A DNA stretch of 61,408 nt from an uncultured Pelagibacteraceae bacterium (GCA_902604545.1 CACKZG010000002.1:1-61408); one strand, 5' to 3'; counted from the stretch's first letter, positions 28,924 through 38,342 are shown. Notes: generated from the letters alone by a model not told the origin. Translations and numbers: made by a program.

Positions 28924-29407
28924 AATTGTTTTTTTAGGAATAGGTTCAAATTTAGGTTCAAGAAAAAGAAATATAGAAAAAGCAAAATTTTTATTAACAG
29001 GACATAATTTAGATTTTCTGTCAATATCTAGTTATTATGAAACTCCTTCCTGGCCTGATCCAAGAAAACCCAAATTTTTAAATATAATTTTAAAATTAAA
29101 ATGTTATTACAGTCCTCGAGAACTATTAAAAATATGTAAATCTATAGAAAATCAATTAGGCAGAAAAAAAGCAAAAAAAAACGCTCCTCGTACATGTGAT
29201 TTAGATATAATCGATTTTAATAATTTGGTATCAAAAAAAAATTCTAAAATTAATTTACCTCACAAAATGATGCACAAAAGAAATTTTGTATTATTTCCAT
29301 TATTTGAGATTCAAAAGAATTGGATCCATCCTGATTATCAAATTGATGTTAAAACCTTGATTTCTCTACTTCCTGATAGAGACATTAGATCTATTAAACA
29401 AATTTGA
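28889..29407 (+). CDS. folK: HPPK, 2-amino-4-hydroxy-6-hydroxymethyldihydropteridine pyrophosphokinase
   Basis: Pyrophosphorylates the pterin precursor of folate. Diagnostic pieces are [34 protein letters not shown] and [12 protein letters not shown]. The start is uncertain. The frame is open from 28829, inside smpB; the last ordinary start codon before the conserved core is GTG 28889 (172 aa), which overlaps smpB by 35 nt. An ATT after the smpB stop is the only later alternative close to the usual start. A weak or non-standard start would fit a low-expression folate enzyme (inference). Confidence 0.88.
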   Translation: MKRQDILENQAKIVFLGIGSNLGSRKRNIEKAKFLLTGHNLDFLSISSYYETPSWPDPRKPKFLNIILKLKCYYSPRELLKICKSIENQLGRKKAKKNAPRTCDLDIIDFNNLVSKKNSKINLPHKMMHKRNFVLFPLFEIQKNWIHPDYQIDVKTLISLLPDRDIRSIKQI

Positions 29408-29428
29408 TTTAGTGGTATAATATCAATT

Positions 29429-31174
29429 ATGCTTAATTCAAATGAACTTATAAATAAAGTTAAGAATTATAATAAATTTCTTAATCCTGAGAAATTGGAT
29501 AAAGCATATAATTTTGCTGTTAAAGCACATAAGAGTCAAAAAAGAGCTTCAGGTGTTCCTTATTCTGTTCACCCAATTGAAGTGGCAAATATTTTAACTG
29601 AATTAAAATTAGATAGCGCTACAATTACAACAGGTCTATTGCATGACACTATAGAAGATACTTTTGCAACTTATGAAACCATCAAAGAAGAATTTGGAGA
29701 TGAGATTGCTGATTTAGTTGATGGAGTAACGAAAATTTCAGCATTTGAAAACTCAGCTGGAGCCAATTCTAAAGTTGAGAATTTTAGAAAATTAATTTTA
29801 GCAACATCAAAAGACATCAGAGTTCTACTAGTTAAAATTGCAGATCGATTACATAATATGAGGACTATAAAAGCGATTACTAAAGAAGACAAAAAAAAAA
29901 GGATAGCTCAAGAAACTATGGAAATTTATGCACCATTAGCTGATAGAATGGGAATGCACAGAATAAGAGACGAGCTTGAGGATTTGTCTTTTGAAATTTT
30001 AAATTATGACGCAAGAAAATTAATAAAAAAAAGACTTGATGAAATAAAATTGGACAGAAAAGATTTATTTGAAGAACAATCTTTTGAGTTAAGTGAAATT
30101 TTGAATGATAATGAAATTAATGCTGAGATACATGGTAGAGAAAAAACACCTTTTTCAATCTGGAGAAAGGTTCAAAAAAAAAGAGTTTCACTTGAGCAAA
30201 TAACAGACATTATAGGATTTAGGATAATTTTAAAAAATGTAGACGATTGTTACAAAACTCTTGGTATTTTTCATAAAAAATGGAATTGCATACCGGGAAA
30301 ATTTAAAGATTACATTTCATCTCCAAAAATAAATGGTTATAAATCTATTCATACTTCTGTAATTGGATCGAATAAAAAACCAATAGAAATTCAAATTAGA
30401 ACACATGAAATGCACGAATTTGCAGAAAGAGGTGTTGCATCTCATTGGCAGTATAAATCTTCTGAAAAATTCAATTCTTTAAGCTGGAAGGAGTATGATT
30501 GGTTGAAAGATCTTGTTGAGATTATAGAAAAAAATGAAAACCCTGAAGACTCATATGAGTATACAAAACTACAAATGTTCCAAGAAAACGTATTTTGTTT
30601 CACACCAAAAGGTTCTGTAATAAAATTACCTAAAGACGCAACAGCTATAGATTTTGCATATGCTGTTCATACTAAAATTGGCAATTCAGCAGTTGGTTGT
30701 GAAATCAATGGAAACAAAAATGAACTTCAAACTATTTTAAGAAATGGTGATCGAGTAAATATTATTACATCTAAAAATAATTCACCTTCACTTCATTGGA
30801 TACCAACAACTAAAACAGGTAAAGCTAGAGCAGCAATAAGAAGATATTGGCATGATAAAGGAGAGCAAAAAGAGGAAAAAACAAAAAAATATAACACTAC
30901 TCTATGGATGTCATTACCTGATAAGCCAGGTCAATTAGGAGATATAAGCTCACTCATTGGAAGTCATAAATTAAATATATCTAGTTTAGAAATGGTTGGT
31001 AAAAATCCCAATTATATTAATTTTAAATTTAAATTAATTATTAGAAATCTTAAGAATTTTACTAATTTTATTGCAGAGCTAAAACAAAAGAGTATAAAAT
31101 TTAAGATAATAAGACACGAAGAAAAAAGAAATGCTTTCACACAAAAAATCCTTAAATATTTTAAAAAAAACTAA
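29429..31174 (+). CDS. Compact RelA/SpoT homolog, (p)ppGpp synthetase/hydrolase
   Basis: A 581-aa RSH enzyme controlling the stringent alarmone. In order it has the HD hydrolase domain (HP at 48-49, HD at 72-73, RLHNMRT), the synthetase domain (about 235-335; ITDIIGFRI, NGYKSIHTS, IEIQIRTHEMHE), a TGS domain (about 385-448; FTPKGSVIKLPK), and an ACT-like C-terminal domain (about 490-565). Long RSH proteins are usually around 700-750 aa, with helical and zinc-finger/RIS domains between TGS and ACT. Here only about 40 residues join them. Both catalytic cores look intact. It overlaps pyrE by 44 nt. Confidence 0.93.
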   Translation: MLNSNELINKVKNYNKFLNPEKLDKAYNFAVKAHKSQKRASGVPYSVHPIEVANILTELKLDSATITTGLLHDTIEDTFATYETIKEEFGDEIADLVDGVTKISAFENSAGANSKVENFRKLILATSKDIRVLLVKIADRLHNMRTIKAITKEDKKKRIAQETMEIYAPLADRMGMHRIRDELEDLSFEILNYDARKLIKKRLDEIKLDRKDLFEEQSFELSEILNDNEINAEIHGREKTPFSIWRKVQKKRVSLEQITDIIGFRIILKNVDDCYKTLGIFHKKWNCIPGKFKDYISSPKINGYKSIHTSVIGSNKKPIEIQIRTHEMHEFAERGVASHWQYKSSEKFNSLSWKEYDWLKDLVEIIEKNENPEDSYEYTKLQMFQENVFCFTPKGSVIKLPKDATAIDFAYAVHTKIGNSAVGCEINGNKNELQTILRNGDRVNIITSKNNSPSLHWIPTTKTGKARAAIRRYWHDKGEQKEEKTKKYNTTLWMSLPDKPGQLGDISSLIGSHKLNISSLEMVGKNPNYINFKFKLIIRNLKNFTNFIAELKQKSIKFKIIRHEEKRNAFTQKILKYFKKN

Positions 31175-31718
31175 TGCATTATTAGAAGGTCACTTTGTTC
31201 TATCTTCAGGTCTACATTCTTCAAAATATATTCAGTGCGCAAAACTTTTAAGTTTCCCTAATTTAGCTGATAAAATTTGTAAGTCTTTAGCATATAAAAT
31301 TAAAAAAAAATTTAAAAAAATTGATTTAATACTAGCTCCTGCAATGGGAGGAGTAATTATTGGATATGAAATAGGAAAATTGCTAAAAAAAGAAACAATT
31401 TTTTGTGAAAGGGTAAATGGCAAATTTACTCTTAGAAGAGGATTCAAAATTAAAAAAGGTGCAAGAGTATTAATTATAGAAGATGTAATCACCACAGGAA
31501 AATCAAGTTTAGAGTGTGTAAAGTTAATTAAAAAATCAAAAGCAAAATTAATTGGATTTGCATCTATAATTGATCGATCAACTAAAAAATCTTTAAAAGT
31601 TAAAACTGGAATAACATCTCATCTAAAAATAGATGTTCCAACTTATAAAGCAAATAAATTACCACCAGAACTTAAATCAATACCAATAACAACCCCAGGA
31701 AGTAGATTTATTAAGTGA
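31131..31718 (+). CDS. pyrE: Orotate phosphoribosyltransferase
   Basis: Adds phosphoribose from PRPP to orotate in pyrimidine synthesis. The 195-aa protein has FVLSSGLHSSKYIQC at the N-terminus and the PRPP motif VLIIEDVITTGKSS. The start is ATG 31131, inside the 3' end of the RSH gene; no later ATG, GTG or TTG in frame precedes the conserved core, so the 44-nt overlap is probably real. The stop overlaps the pdxJ GTG start (GTGA). Confidence 0.94.
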   Translation: MLSHKKSLNILKKTNALLEGHFVLSSGLHSSKYIQCAKLLSFPNLADKICKSLAYKIKKKFKKIDLILAPAMGGVIIGYEIGKLLKKETIFCERVNGKFTLRRGFKIKKGARVLIIEDVITTGKSSLECVKLIKKSKAKLIGFASIIDRSTKKSLKVKTGITSHLKIDVPTYKANKLPPELKSIPITTPGSRFIK

Positions 31719-32434
31719 AAAGGTTAGGTGTAAATATAGATCATATTGCAACTTTACGAAATGCTCGTGGAGAGAACCATCCAGATCCACTATATGCAGC
31801 CAAAAAAGTTATTAGTTATGGAGCCGATTCTGTCACAATTCATTTAAGAGAAGACAGAAGACATATAAATGATATTGACGCAAAAAAAATATGTGATTTA
31901 AAAAATGTGTTTGTAAATCTTGAAATTTCTATGAATAAAGAAATTGTTAATAAAGCACTTAAGATAAAACCAAATTTTATCTGTTTAGTTCCAGAAAATA
32001 GAAAAGAAATTACTACTGAGGGAGGTTTAAATATAAAAACGAACCTTAATAAATTAGAGAAAATAATTAAAAAATTTAAAAAATCAAAGATTAGAACAAG
32101 TTTATTCATTAATCCTTCTCCTAATGACATTAAACTTGCTAAAAAATTAAATGCTGATTGTATTGAAATACATACTGGAAAACTAGCAAGTTTAGTTAAA
32201 TCAAAAAAAAATTATTCTAGTGAATTAAACAGAATTAAAAAAAGTGCACAATTAGCATCAAGTTTAAATATAGAAGTTCATGCCGGTCATGGTTTAGACT
32301 ATAAAACCACAAAAATTTTAACAAAAATATTATATATTGAAGAGTATAACATTGGACATTTTATAATTGGGGAGTCTATATTTGATGGACTTTCAAAAGT
32401 AATTAAAAACTTTAAAAAAATTATAAAAAAATAA
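31715..32434 (+). CDS. pdxJ: Pyridoxine 5'-phosphate synthase
   Basis: Last ring-forming step of the DXP-dependent vitamin B6 pathway, joining deoxyxylulose 5-phosphate and 3-amino-2-oxopropyl phosphate. The 239-aa TIM barrel has the signature VNIDHIATLRNARGENHPDP, TIHLREDRRHI, and EVHAGHGLDY. It starts at GTG 31715, overlapping the pyrE TGA. acpS follows directly, as in many proteobacteria. PdxA is not in this window. Confidence 0.95.
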   Translation: MKRLGVNIDHIATLRNARGENHPDPLYAAKKVISYGADSVTIHLREDRRHINDIDAKKICDLKNVFVNLEISMNKEIVNKALKIKPNFICLVPENRKEITTEGGLNIKTNLNKLEKIIKKFKKSKIRTSLFINPSPNDIKLAKKLNADCIEIHTGKLASLVKSKKNYSSELNRIKKSAQLASSLNIEVHAGHGLDYKTTKILTKILYIEEYNIGHFIIGESIFDGLSKVIKNFKKIIKK

Positions 32435-32821
32435 ATGAAAATTCTTGGTATTGGTGTTGATATTGTTGAAAATAAAAGAATTCGAAAATCAATTAAAAAT
32501 CCTTTATTTAAAAAAAGAATTTACTCATTTAAAGAATTGAAACAATCTAATGCTGTTAAAAATAAAGTAGCTTATTTTTCGAAGAGATTTGCAGCAAAAG
32601 AAGCGTTTTCTAAAGCTCTTGGCACAGGTTTTCGTATGAATTTAAATTTTAAAGATATAGAAGTTGTTAATGATAAAATGGGAAAGCCTTATTATGTTAA
32701 AAATAAAAAAATTACAAAAATTATACAAAAAAATTTTAAAATCAAAAATTTTAAATTTTTTCTGTCAATTTCGGATGAAAAAAATTATTCAACAGCATTT
32801 ACTATTATTCAAACATCATGA
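32435..32821 (+). CDS. acpS: Holo-acyl-carrier-protein synthase
   Basis: Transfers the 4'-phosphopantetheine arm from CoA to apo-ACP. The 128-aa protein has ILGIGVDIVENKRI and RFAAKEAFSKALGTG, which carry the Mg2+ and CoA-binding residues. ATG 32435 is directly after the pdxJ stop. The stop overlaps lepB (ATGA). Confidence 0.93.
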   Translation: MKILGIGVDIVENKRIRKSIKNPLFKKRIYSFKELKQSNAVKNKVAYFSKRFAAKEAFSKALGTGFRMNLNFKDIEVVNDKMGKPYYVKNKKITKIIQKNFKIKNFKFFLSISDEKNYSTAFTIIQTS

Positions 32822-33555
32822 AATTAGATAAAAATTTTTTTTCAGAAAATATAAAAACCTTAATTTATGCATTAATAATTGCAGTTATAATTAGATCGCT
32901 TTTAGTACAACCATTTTATATTCCTTCATCATCCATGGAGCCTACTTTATTAGTAGGTGATAGGTTGTTTGTAACAAAATATACCTATGGATATAGCAAA
33001 CATTCATTTCCTTTTAGCCCACCAATATTAAACAAAAGAATTATGTTTAGCAGCCCAGAAAGAGGTGATGTAATTGTATTTAAAACACCAGCTGATAATC
33101 GAACAGATTATATTAAAAGACTAATCGGTCTACCTGGTGATAAAATTCAATTTATAGACACTAATTTATATATAAATAATTCTGAAATTCTTAAATCAAA
33201 AATTAATAACAAAACAACTATTTTTTGTGGTGATAAAAGTATTGATGTTTATAGATTTGAAGAAAAACTTTCAAATGGTAAAAAATTTCATACTGTCTAT
33301 TTAAAAGATTATACCTATCAAAATTCCGATGTGTTTGTTGTACCAAAAGATCATTATTTCTTTTTAGGGGATAACAGAGACTGTTCTAAAGATAGCAGGT
33401 ATTTAACAAGTGTTGGATATGTTCATAAAGATAATTTAGTAGGAAAAGCTCAATTTATATTTTTTTCTTCAGATAAAAGAATAGGAAGTTTTATTGAATT
33501 TTGGAAATGGCATAAGTCAATAAGATTTAATAGAACCTTTAATAAAATTAATTAA
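32818..33555 (+). CDS. lepB: Signal peptidase I
   Basis: Removes signal peptides from exported proteins at the periplasmic face. The 245-aa protein has one N-terminal membrane helix (about 13-30), the nucleophile Ser39 in IPSSSMEPTL and the general-base Lys100 in YIKRLIGLPGD. FFLGDNRDCSKDSRY is the conserved third box. It overlaps acpS by 4 nt and rnc by 1 nt. Confidence 0.96.
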   Translation: MKLDKNFFSENIKTLIYALIIAVIIRSLLVQPFYIPSSSMEPTLLVGDRLFVTKYTYGYSKHSFPFSPPILNKRIMFSSPERGDVIVFKTPADNRTDYIKRLIGLPGDKIQFIDTNLYINNSEILKSKINNKTTIFCGDKSIDVYRFEEKLSNGKKFHTVYLKDYTYQNSDVFVVPKDHYFFLGDNRDCSKDSRYLTSVGYVHKDNLVGKAQFIFFSSDKRIGSFIEFWKWHKSIRFNRTFNKIN

Positions 33556-34223
33556 TGAAAATTAACTATCAAAGTTTAGAAAAAAAAATTGATTTAAAAT
33601 TTAAAAATAAAGATCTACTTGTTCAAGCCCTCACACATAAAAGCTTTAATCCAAATGAAAATAATGAAAAGATAGAGTTCCTGGGTGATAGAGTTCTTGG
33701 TTTAGTGATAGCAAAAAAACTTTTAGAAATTTATCCGGGGGAAAAAGAAGGTATTCTTGACAAAAAATTTGCATCGTTGGTTAATAAAAAAACGTGTCTG
33801 GATATAGCAAAAAAAATCAATTTAGCTAGTTACGTTAAAACATTTAACCCTAAAAATAAAAAAATAAAAATTGAGGACAAAATTATATCTGATAGCTGTG
33901 AGGCATTAATTGGTGCTATTTATCTTGATAAAGGTTTTACAATTGTTGAAAAAACAATTTTAAATTTGTGGCAAGATCATATTGAAAAAAGTGTAGTTAC
34001 AGTAATAGATGCAAAAACAAAGTTACAGGAATTAACTTTAAAAAACTTTAAAAAATTACCTATTTATAAATTAATTTCAAATACAGGTCCAAGACACAAA
34101 CCCATATTTAAAGTTGGAGTAAAATTGCCCAATACAAAATATTTTATAGCTACCGGAAAATCAAAGAAAGAAGCTGAACAAAATGCTGCTATAGAATGTT
34201 TAAAAAATACAAATAAAAAATGA
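33555..34223 (+). CDS. rnc: Ribonuclease III
   Basis: Cleaves double-stranded RNA in rRNA maturation and mRNA decay. The 222-aa protein has the signature IEFLGDRVLGLVIA, a second acidic site at SDSCEALIGAIYLDKG, and a C-terminal dsRNA-binding domain (about 150-222). The stop overlaps recO directly (ATGA); the era gene that usually lies between rnc and recO is absent. Confidence 0.95.
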   Translation: MKINYQSLEKKIDLKFKNKDLLVQALTHKSFNPNENNEKIEFLGDRVLGLVIAKKLLEIYPGEKEGILDKKFASLVNKKTCLDIAKKINLASYVKTFNPKNKKIKIEDKIISDSCEALIGAIYLDKGFTIVEKTILNLWQDHIEKSVVTVIDAKTKLQELTLKNFKKLPIYKLISNTGPRHKPIFKVGVKLPNTKYFIATGKSKKEAEQNAAIECLKNTNKK

Positions 34224-34900
34224 ATTGGTCAGACGAAGGATTTTTAATAAGTAAAAATAGATATAATGAAAATTCATTAATTGCTGAATTATTTACAAAA
34301 GATAAAGGAAAGATACCTGGAATTATATTTGGTGGTACTTCAAAAAAAATTAAAAATTATCTTCAGCTTGGTAATAAACTCCATGTTAATTACAATTCTA
34401 AAAATGAAAACAGAATAGGTTATTTTAAAATTGAAATTTTAAATGCCTATACTCCATTATATTTTGATCATAAGCAAAAGTTGTCTTGTATTACATCCGC
34501 ATTGAATTTGATTAAAATATTAACAGCAGAGTCACAATCTAACGATAAAGTTTATTTTATAATTCAAAATTTATTTTTAATTTTAAAGGAAAAAGATTGG
34601 ATAAAAAAATATATATTTTGGGAATTGGAGTTACTTAAAATATTAGGATATGACTTGGCGCTTGAAAATTTAGTTGAAAAAGATTTAAAAGGTAACAAAA
34701 CTGTATATTATGCAAGTTCTTTAAATGAAAAAAAATATGTACCTAATTTTTTGATTGAAAAAGATATAGAAGTTAATGATCTCGACACTTTATTGAACGG
34801 TTTGAAATTAGTAGGCGATTATTTGGATAAAACTATATTAAGACCAAATAATTTAAATTATCCAAATAGCAGGTTGTTATTCCTAAACACGTTAAAATAA
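34220..34900 (+). CDS. recO: DNA repair protein RecO
   Basis: Helps load RecA onto SSB-coated single-stranded DNA in the RecFOR pathway. The 226-aa protein begins with an OB fold (WSDEGFLISKNRYNENSLIAELFTKDKGK, with GIIFGG), followed by a helical region containing FWELELLKILGYD. The divergent C-terminus lacks an obvious zinc finger, as in many alphaproteobacteria. Its stop abuts the convergent hemB stop with no spacer. Confidence 0.9.
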   Translation: MNWSDEGFLISKNRYNENSLIAELFTKDKGKIPGIIFGGTSKKIKNYLQLGNKLHVNYNSKNENRIGYFKIEILNAYTPLYFDHKQKLSCITSALNLIKILTAESQSNDKVYFIIQNLFLILKEKDWIKKYIFWELELLKILGYDLALENLVEKDLKGNKTVYYASSLNEKKYVPNFLIEKDIEVNDLDTLLNGLKLVGDYLDKTILRPNNLNYPNSRLLFLNTLK

Positions 34901-35890
34901 TTATTTTATTATTTTATCAATTCTATCAGCGTAATAACTTACTATAGCATTGGCACCAGCTCTCTTCAAAGCAACTAAGCTTTCATATACAGCATCTTTA
35001 TTAATTAATTTTTTCGTTATAGCTGTTTCAATTAAGCTGTATTCTCCTGATACTTGATAGGCAAATACAGGCAATTTAAATTTTTCTTTTATTGATTTTA
35101 TTATGTCTAAGTAGGGCATACCAGGTTTAACCATTACCATATCAGCACCTTCTTTAATATCTAACGCAACTTCTCTTAAAGCCTCATCAGAATTTCTATA
35201 ATCCATCTGATAAGTTTTTTTGTCTCCTTTTAACGAACCTTTAGAACCGACTGCATCTCTAAAAGGTCCATAAAAGCTTGAAGCATATTTTGCAGCGTAC
35301 GATAATATTTGAACGTTTTGGAATTTATTTTTATCTAAAGCTTTTCTTATTTTTCCTATTCTGCCATCCATCATGTCTGAAGGAGCCAGTACATCACAAC
35401 CCATCTCAGCCTGAAGTAATGACTGATTGATCAAAACATCAATTGTTTCGTCGTTAAGTATAGTATTAGATTTGATCAAACCATCATGACCATGTGATGT
35501 GTAAGGATCTAAAGCAACATCGCACATTATACCGATTTGGTTTTTGTATCTTTTTTTGACTTCTTGTATCGCTTTACAAACTAAATTATTTTCATTCAGT
35601 GATTCTGTTCCCAATTCATCTTTTTTTGAATTTTGAGTTTTAGGGAAAAGAGCTATCATTGGTATTCCTAATTTTATAGCTCGATCTATTATTTGGCTAG
35701 ATCTGTTTATTGTGTACCTGTATACACCTGGCATTGTGGAGATCTCTTGTTTTTTATTAGAGCCTTCTATTAAAAAAATAGGCAATATAAAGTCGTTTGA
35801 ACTCAATGTATTTTCTTGAATTAATCTTCTAGACCAAGATTCTTTCCTCCCTCTTCTAAGTCTAAGACTGGGGTATTTTCCTGTAATCAT
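34901..35890 (-). CDS. hemB: Delta-aminolevulinic acid dehydratase (porphobilinogen synthase)
   Basis: Condenses two 5-aminolevulinates to porphobilinogen for heme. The 329-aa barrel has CDVALDPYTSHGHDGL, APSDMMDGRIGKIR and the Schiff-base lysine of MVKPGMPYLDII. The usual Zn-cysteine site is replaced by Ala/Asp residues (ALDPY...HDG), which indicates a Mg2+-type enzyme. The start is ATG 35890, divergent from the 2OG oxygenase-like gene with 73 bp between. Confidence 0.96.
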   Translation of the reverse strand: MITGKYPSLRLRRGRKESWSRRLIQENTLSSNDFILPIFLIEGSNKKQEISTMPGVYRYTINRSSQIIDRAIKLGIPMIALFPKTQNSKKDELGTESLNENNLVCKAIQEVKKRYKNQIGIMCDVALDPYTSHGHDGLIKSNTILNDETIDVLINQSLLQAEMGCDVLAPSDMMDGRIGKIRKALDKNKFQNVQILSYAAKYASSFYGPFRDAVGSKGSLKGDKKTYQMDYRNSDEALREVALDIKEGADMVMVKPGMPYLDIIKSIKEKFKLPVFAYQVSGEYSLIETAITKKLINKDAVYESLVALKRAGANAIVSYYADRIDKIIK

Positions 35891-35963
35891 GTTTTAATTC
35901 TCTTTAATTATGCGACAAATGTATTATACAAATATATACAAAAATAAGTAAAAAACATTTTCA

Positions 35964-36602
35964 ATGAGTATAAATAACACAAAAGTTGTAGACCTAAACA
36001 TAAAAAAAGAAGAAAGAACTTTAGATTTTAGTGATTTTCAAAAGCAAGGTATAAAATTTGATATAGACAAACTTCAGGAGGCATATAATCAAATTGTTCA
36101 AATTAAAAAATTTGAAGATGCTGGTGTTACTCACTTTGGTGCTATATCATTAACTCAAATACCTGGTGATCCCGATTCAGTAAAAGGCAATAAAGCACGT
36201 GGAGTATATTGGACTAAACCTGACAAATCAGGAAAAGAAGTTTCTAGAGATGAAATGATTGAAGAAGCATCTTACTCAGAATTTATAAAAGATTATGAAA
36301 ATACATACTTTAAAGAAGTTTATGATGTCCTTTCAAAAAAATATAAACTTGGTAGAGTAAGAATTCTTTTAAAAGAGCCAAGATCAACTTTAAGTTGGCA
36401 TAGAGATCCTGAACCAAGATTGCATATACCTATTATAACAAATCCAGGTTGTCTAATGGTAATTGATAATGTTGCAAAACATATGCCTGCTGATGGTTCA
36501 GTTTGGGTTACGAACAATACTAAGTATCACAATGCATTTAATGGTGGAGAAGAGAATAGAATACATTTAGTTGCTTGTGTTTTAGATTACAAATTTAATT
36601 AA
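35964..36602 (+). CDS. Aspartyl/asparaginyl hydroxylase-like 2OG-Fe(II) oxygenase
   Basis: A 212-aa protein whose C-terminal half is a cupin-like dioxygenase core. His146-x-Asp148 (SWHRDPEP) and His189 (TKYHNAFNGG) form a plausible Fe(II) facial triad, and Arg199 (ENRIHLV) could bind 2-oxoglutarate. LHIPIITNPGCLMVID and GSVWVTNN are the beta strands between. The N-terminal 120 residues match nothing I recognise. The substrate is unknown; a free amino acid, peptide or protein side chain is possible. It is first in the rpiB-glyA-nrdR run and abuts rpiB. Confidence 0.72.
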   Translation: MSINNTKVVDLNIKKEERTLDFSDFQKQGIKFDIDKLQEAYNQIVQIKKFEDAGVTHFGAISLTQIPGDPDSVKGNKARGVYWTKPDKSGKEVSRDEMIEEASYSEFIKDYENTYFKEVYDVLSKKYKLGRVRILLKEPRSTLSWHRDPEPRLHIPIITNPGCLMVIDNVAKHMPADGSVWVTNNTKYHNAFNGGEENRIHLVACVLDYKFN

Positions 36603-36603
36603 T

Positions 36604-37029
36604 TTGAAAAAAATATTTATTTCATCAGATCACGCTGGATTTAAATTAAAAGAAACAATCAAAAAATATTTAACAAACAAAAAAGTAAAAATTGAGGATC
36701 TTGGACCTAAAGATGATAGCAGTGTTGATTATCCTGACTTTGCTCATAAAGTTGCTAAAAAAGTTAAACTTAATAAGAATAATGTTGGTATTCTAGTGTG
36801 TGGATCTGGGACTGGTATGAATATTGCGGCAAATAAGCATAAAAATATTCGCGCAGCTCAATGTTTTAATCTAAAATCAACAAAATTATCAAGATTGCAT
36901 AACGATGCAAACATCATTACATTAGGGTCAAGGTTGATAACTGAAAAAAATGCTTTGAAATTTATAAGTGTTTTTTTAAATACAAAATTTGATGGTGGTA
37001 GACACTTGAGAAGAGTTAAGAAAATATAA
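36604..37029 (+). CDS. rpiB: Ribose-5-phosphate isomerase B
   Basis: Interconverts ribose-5-phosphate and ribulose-5-phosphate. The 141-aa protein has [20 protein letters not shown], the catalytic cysteine in [16 protein letters not shown] and ITLGSRLI. It starts at TTG 36604, 1 nt after the previous stop; no ATG lies near the conserved N-terminus, so the TTG start is well supported. It is followed by glyA after 2 bp, a common alphaproteobacterial pair. Confidence 0.94.
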   Translation: MKKIFISSDHAGFKLKETIKKYLTNKKVKIEDLGPKDDSSVDYPDFAHKVAKKVKLNKNNVGILVCGSGTGMNIAANKHKNIRAAQCFNLKSTKLSRLHNDANIITLGSRLITEKNALKFISVFLNTKFDGGRHLRRVKKI

Positions 37030-37031
37030 TT

Positions 37032-38339
37032 ATGTCGAGCGAAAAAAATTATTTAAACGATAGTTATAAAAGTTTTTTTGAGGATAGTTTATCTGTAAAA
37101 GATCCAGAGCTTTATAAAGCTATTAAAGATGAATTAATTAGACAGCAACAACATATAGAGCTAATTGCGTCTGAAAATATAGTATCTCAAGCAGTATTAG
37201 AAGCACAAGGATCAGTTTTAACTAACAAATATGCTGAAGGTTATCCTGGTAAAAGATATTATAATGGTTGCGAGCATGTTGATGTAGCAGAAAACCTTGC
37301 TATTGAAAGATTAAAAAAATTATTTAATTGTAAATTTGCAAATGCTCAACCACACTCAGGTGCACAAGCTAATGGAGCTGTGTTTTTAGCCCTGTTAAGC
37401 CCAGGTGATACGTTCATGGGTATGAGTTTAAATTCAGGTGGTCACATTACTCATGGATTAAAAATTTCAATGTCTGGTAAATGGTTTAACGCTATAGGTT
37501 ATGATGTAGACAAAGAATCCGAGTTGATAGATTATGATAATGTTGAAAAACTTGCATTTGAACATAAACCTAAACTAATCATTGCAGGCGGAAGTGCTTA
37601 TTCTAGAGTAATTGACTTTAAAAGATTTAGAGAAATAGCAGATAAAGTTGGAGCATATCTAATGGTTGATATGGCTCACTTCTCAGGATTAGTTGCTGGT
37701 AAAGGATACCCTAATCCATGTGACTATGCTCATGTAGTTACTTCAACAACTCACAAAGTATTTAGAAGCGCAAGAGGAGGAATAATTTTAACTAATCATG
37801 AAGATCTTGCTAAAAAATTTAACACAGCCGTTTTTCCTGGTTATCAGGGTGGACCTTTAATGCATATTATTGCTGCAAAGGCAGCTGGCTTTCTTGAAGC
37901 GCTACAACCAGAATTTCAAGATTACATTAAATCTGTTTTAGCAAACGCAAAAATGTTAGCAGAAACTTTAAAAAATAATGGATTTAAAATTTATTCAGAT
38001 GGAACAGACACACATTTGATGTTGGTTGATTTGAGACCCTACAATGTAAAAGGAAATCTTGCGGCAGAGAGTTTGTCTAGAGCAAACATTACATGTAATA
38101 AAAATGGTATTCCATTTGATACAGAAAAACCCATGATTACATCTGGAATAAGATTAGGAACTCAAGCGGCTACAACTCGTGGATTTGGATTAAATGAGTT
38201 TAAAACAGTAGGAGAATTAATAACAAAAACTCTAAAAGGTTTATCTGAAAACCCAACAGATAATAGTAAAATAGAAAACGAAGTAAAAAATGAAGTTATT
38301 TCTTTAACTTCTTCATTTCCTATATATAAGAACCTTTAG
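37032..38339 (+). CDS. glyA: Serine hydroxymethyltransferase
   Basis: PLP enzyme that interconverts serine and glycine with THF. The 435-aa protein has [25 protein letters not shown], and the PLP lysine in [13 protein letters not shown] (a slightly unusual loop after the lysine). It draws on glycine and methylene-THF produced by sarcosine oxidase at 18104-23195, linking osmolyte breakdown to serine. nrdR starts 3 bp after its stop. Confidence 0.97.
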   Translation: MSSEKNYLNDSYKSFFEDSLSVKDPELYKAIKDELIRQQQHIELIASENIVSQAVLEAQGSVLTNKYAEGYPGKRYYNGCEHVDVAENLAIERLKKLFNCKFANAQPHSGAQANGAVFLALLSPGDTFMGMSLNSGGHITHGLKISMSGKWFNAIGYDVDKESELIDYDNVEKLAFEHKPKLIIAGGSAYSRVIDFKRFREIADKVGAYLMVDMAHFSGLVAGKGYPNPCDYAHVVTSTTHKVFRSARGGIILTNHEDLAKKFNTAVFPGYQGGPLMHIIAAKAAGFLEALQPEFQDYIKSVLANAKMLAETLKNNGFKIYSDGTDTHLMLVDLRPYNVKGNLAAESLSRANITCNKNGIPFDTEKPMITSGIRLGTQAATTRGFGLNEFKTVGELITKTLKGLSENPTDNSKIENEVKNEVISLTSSFPIYKNL

Positions 38340-38342
38340 TAA

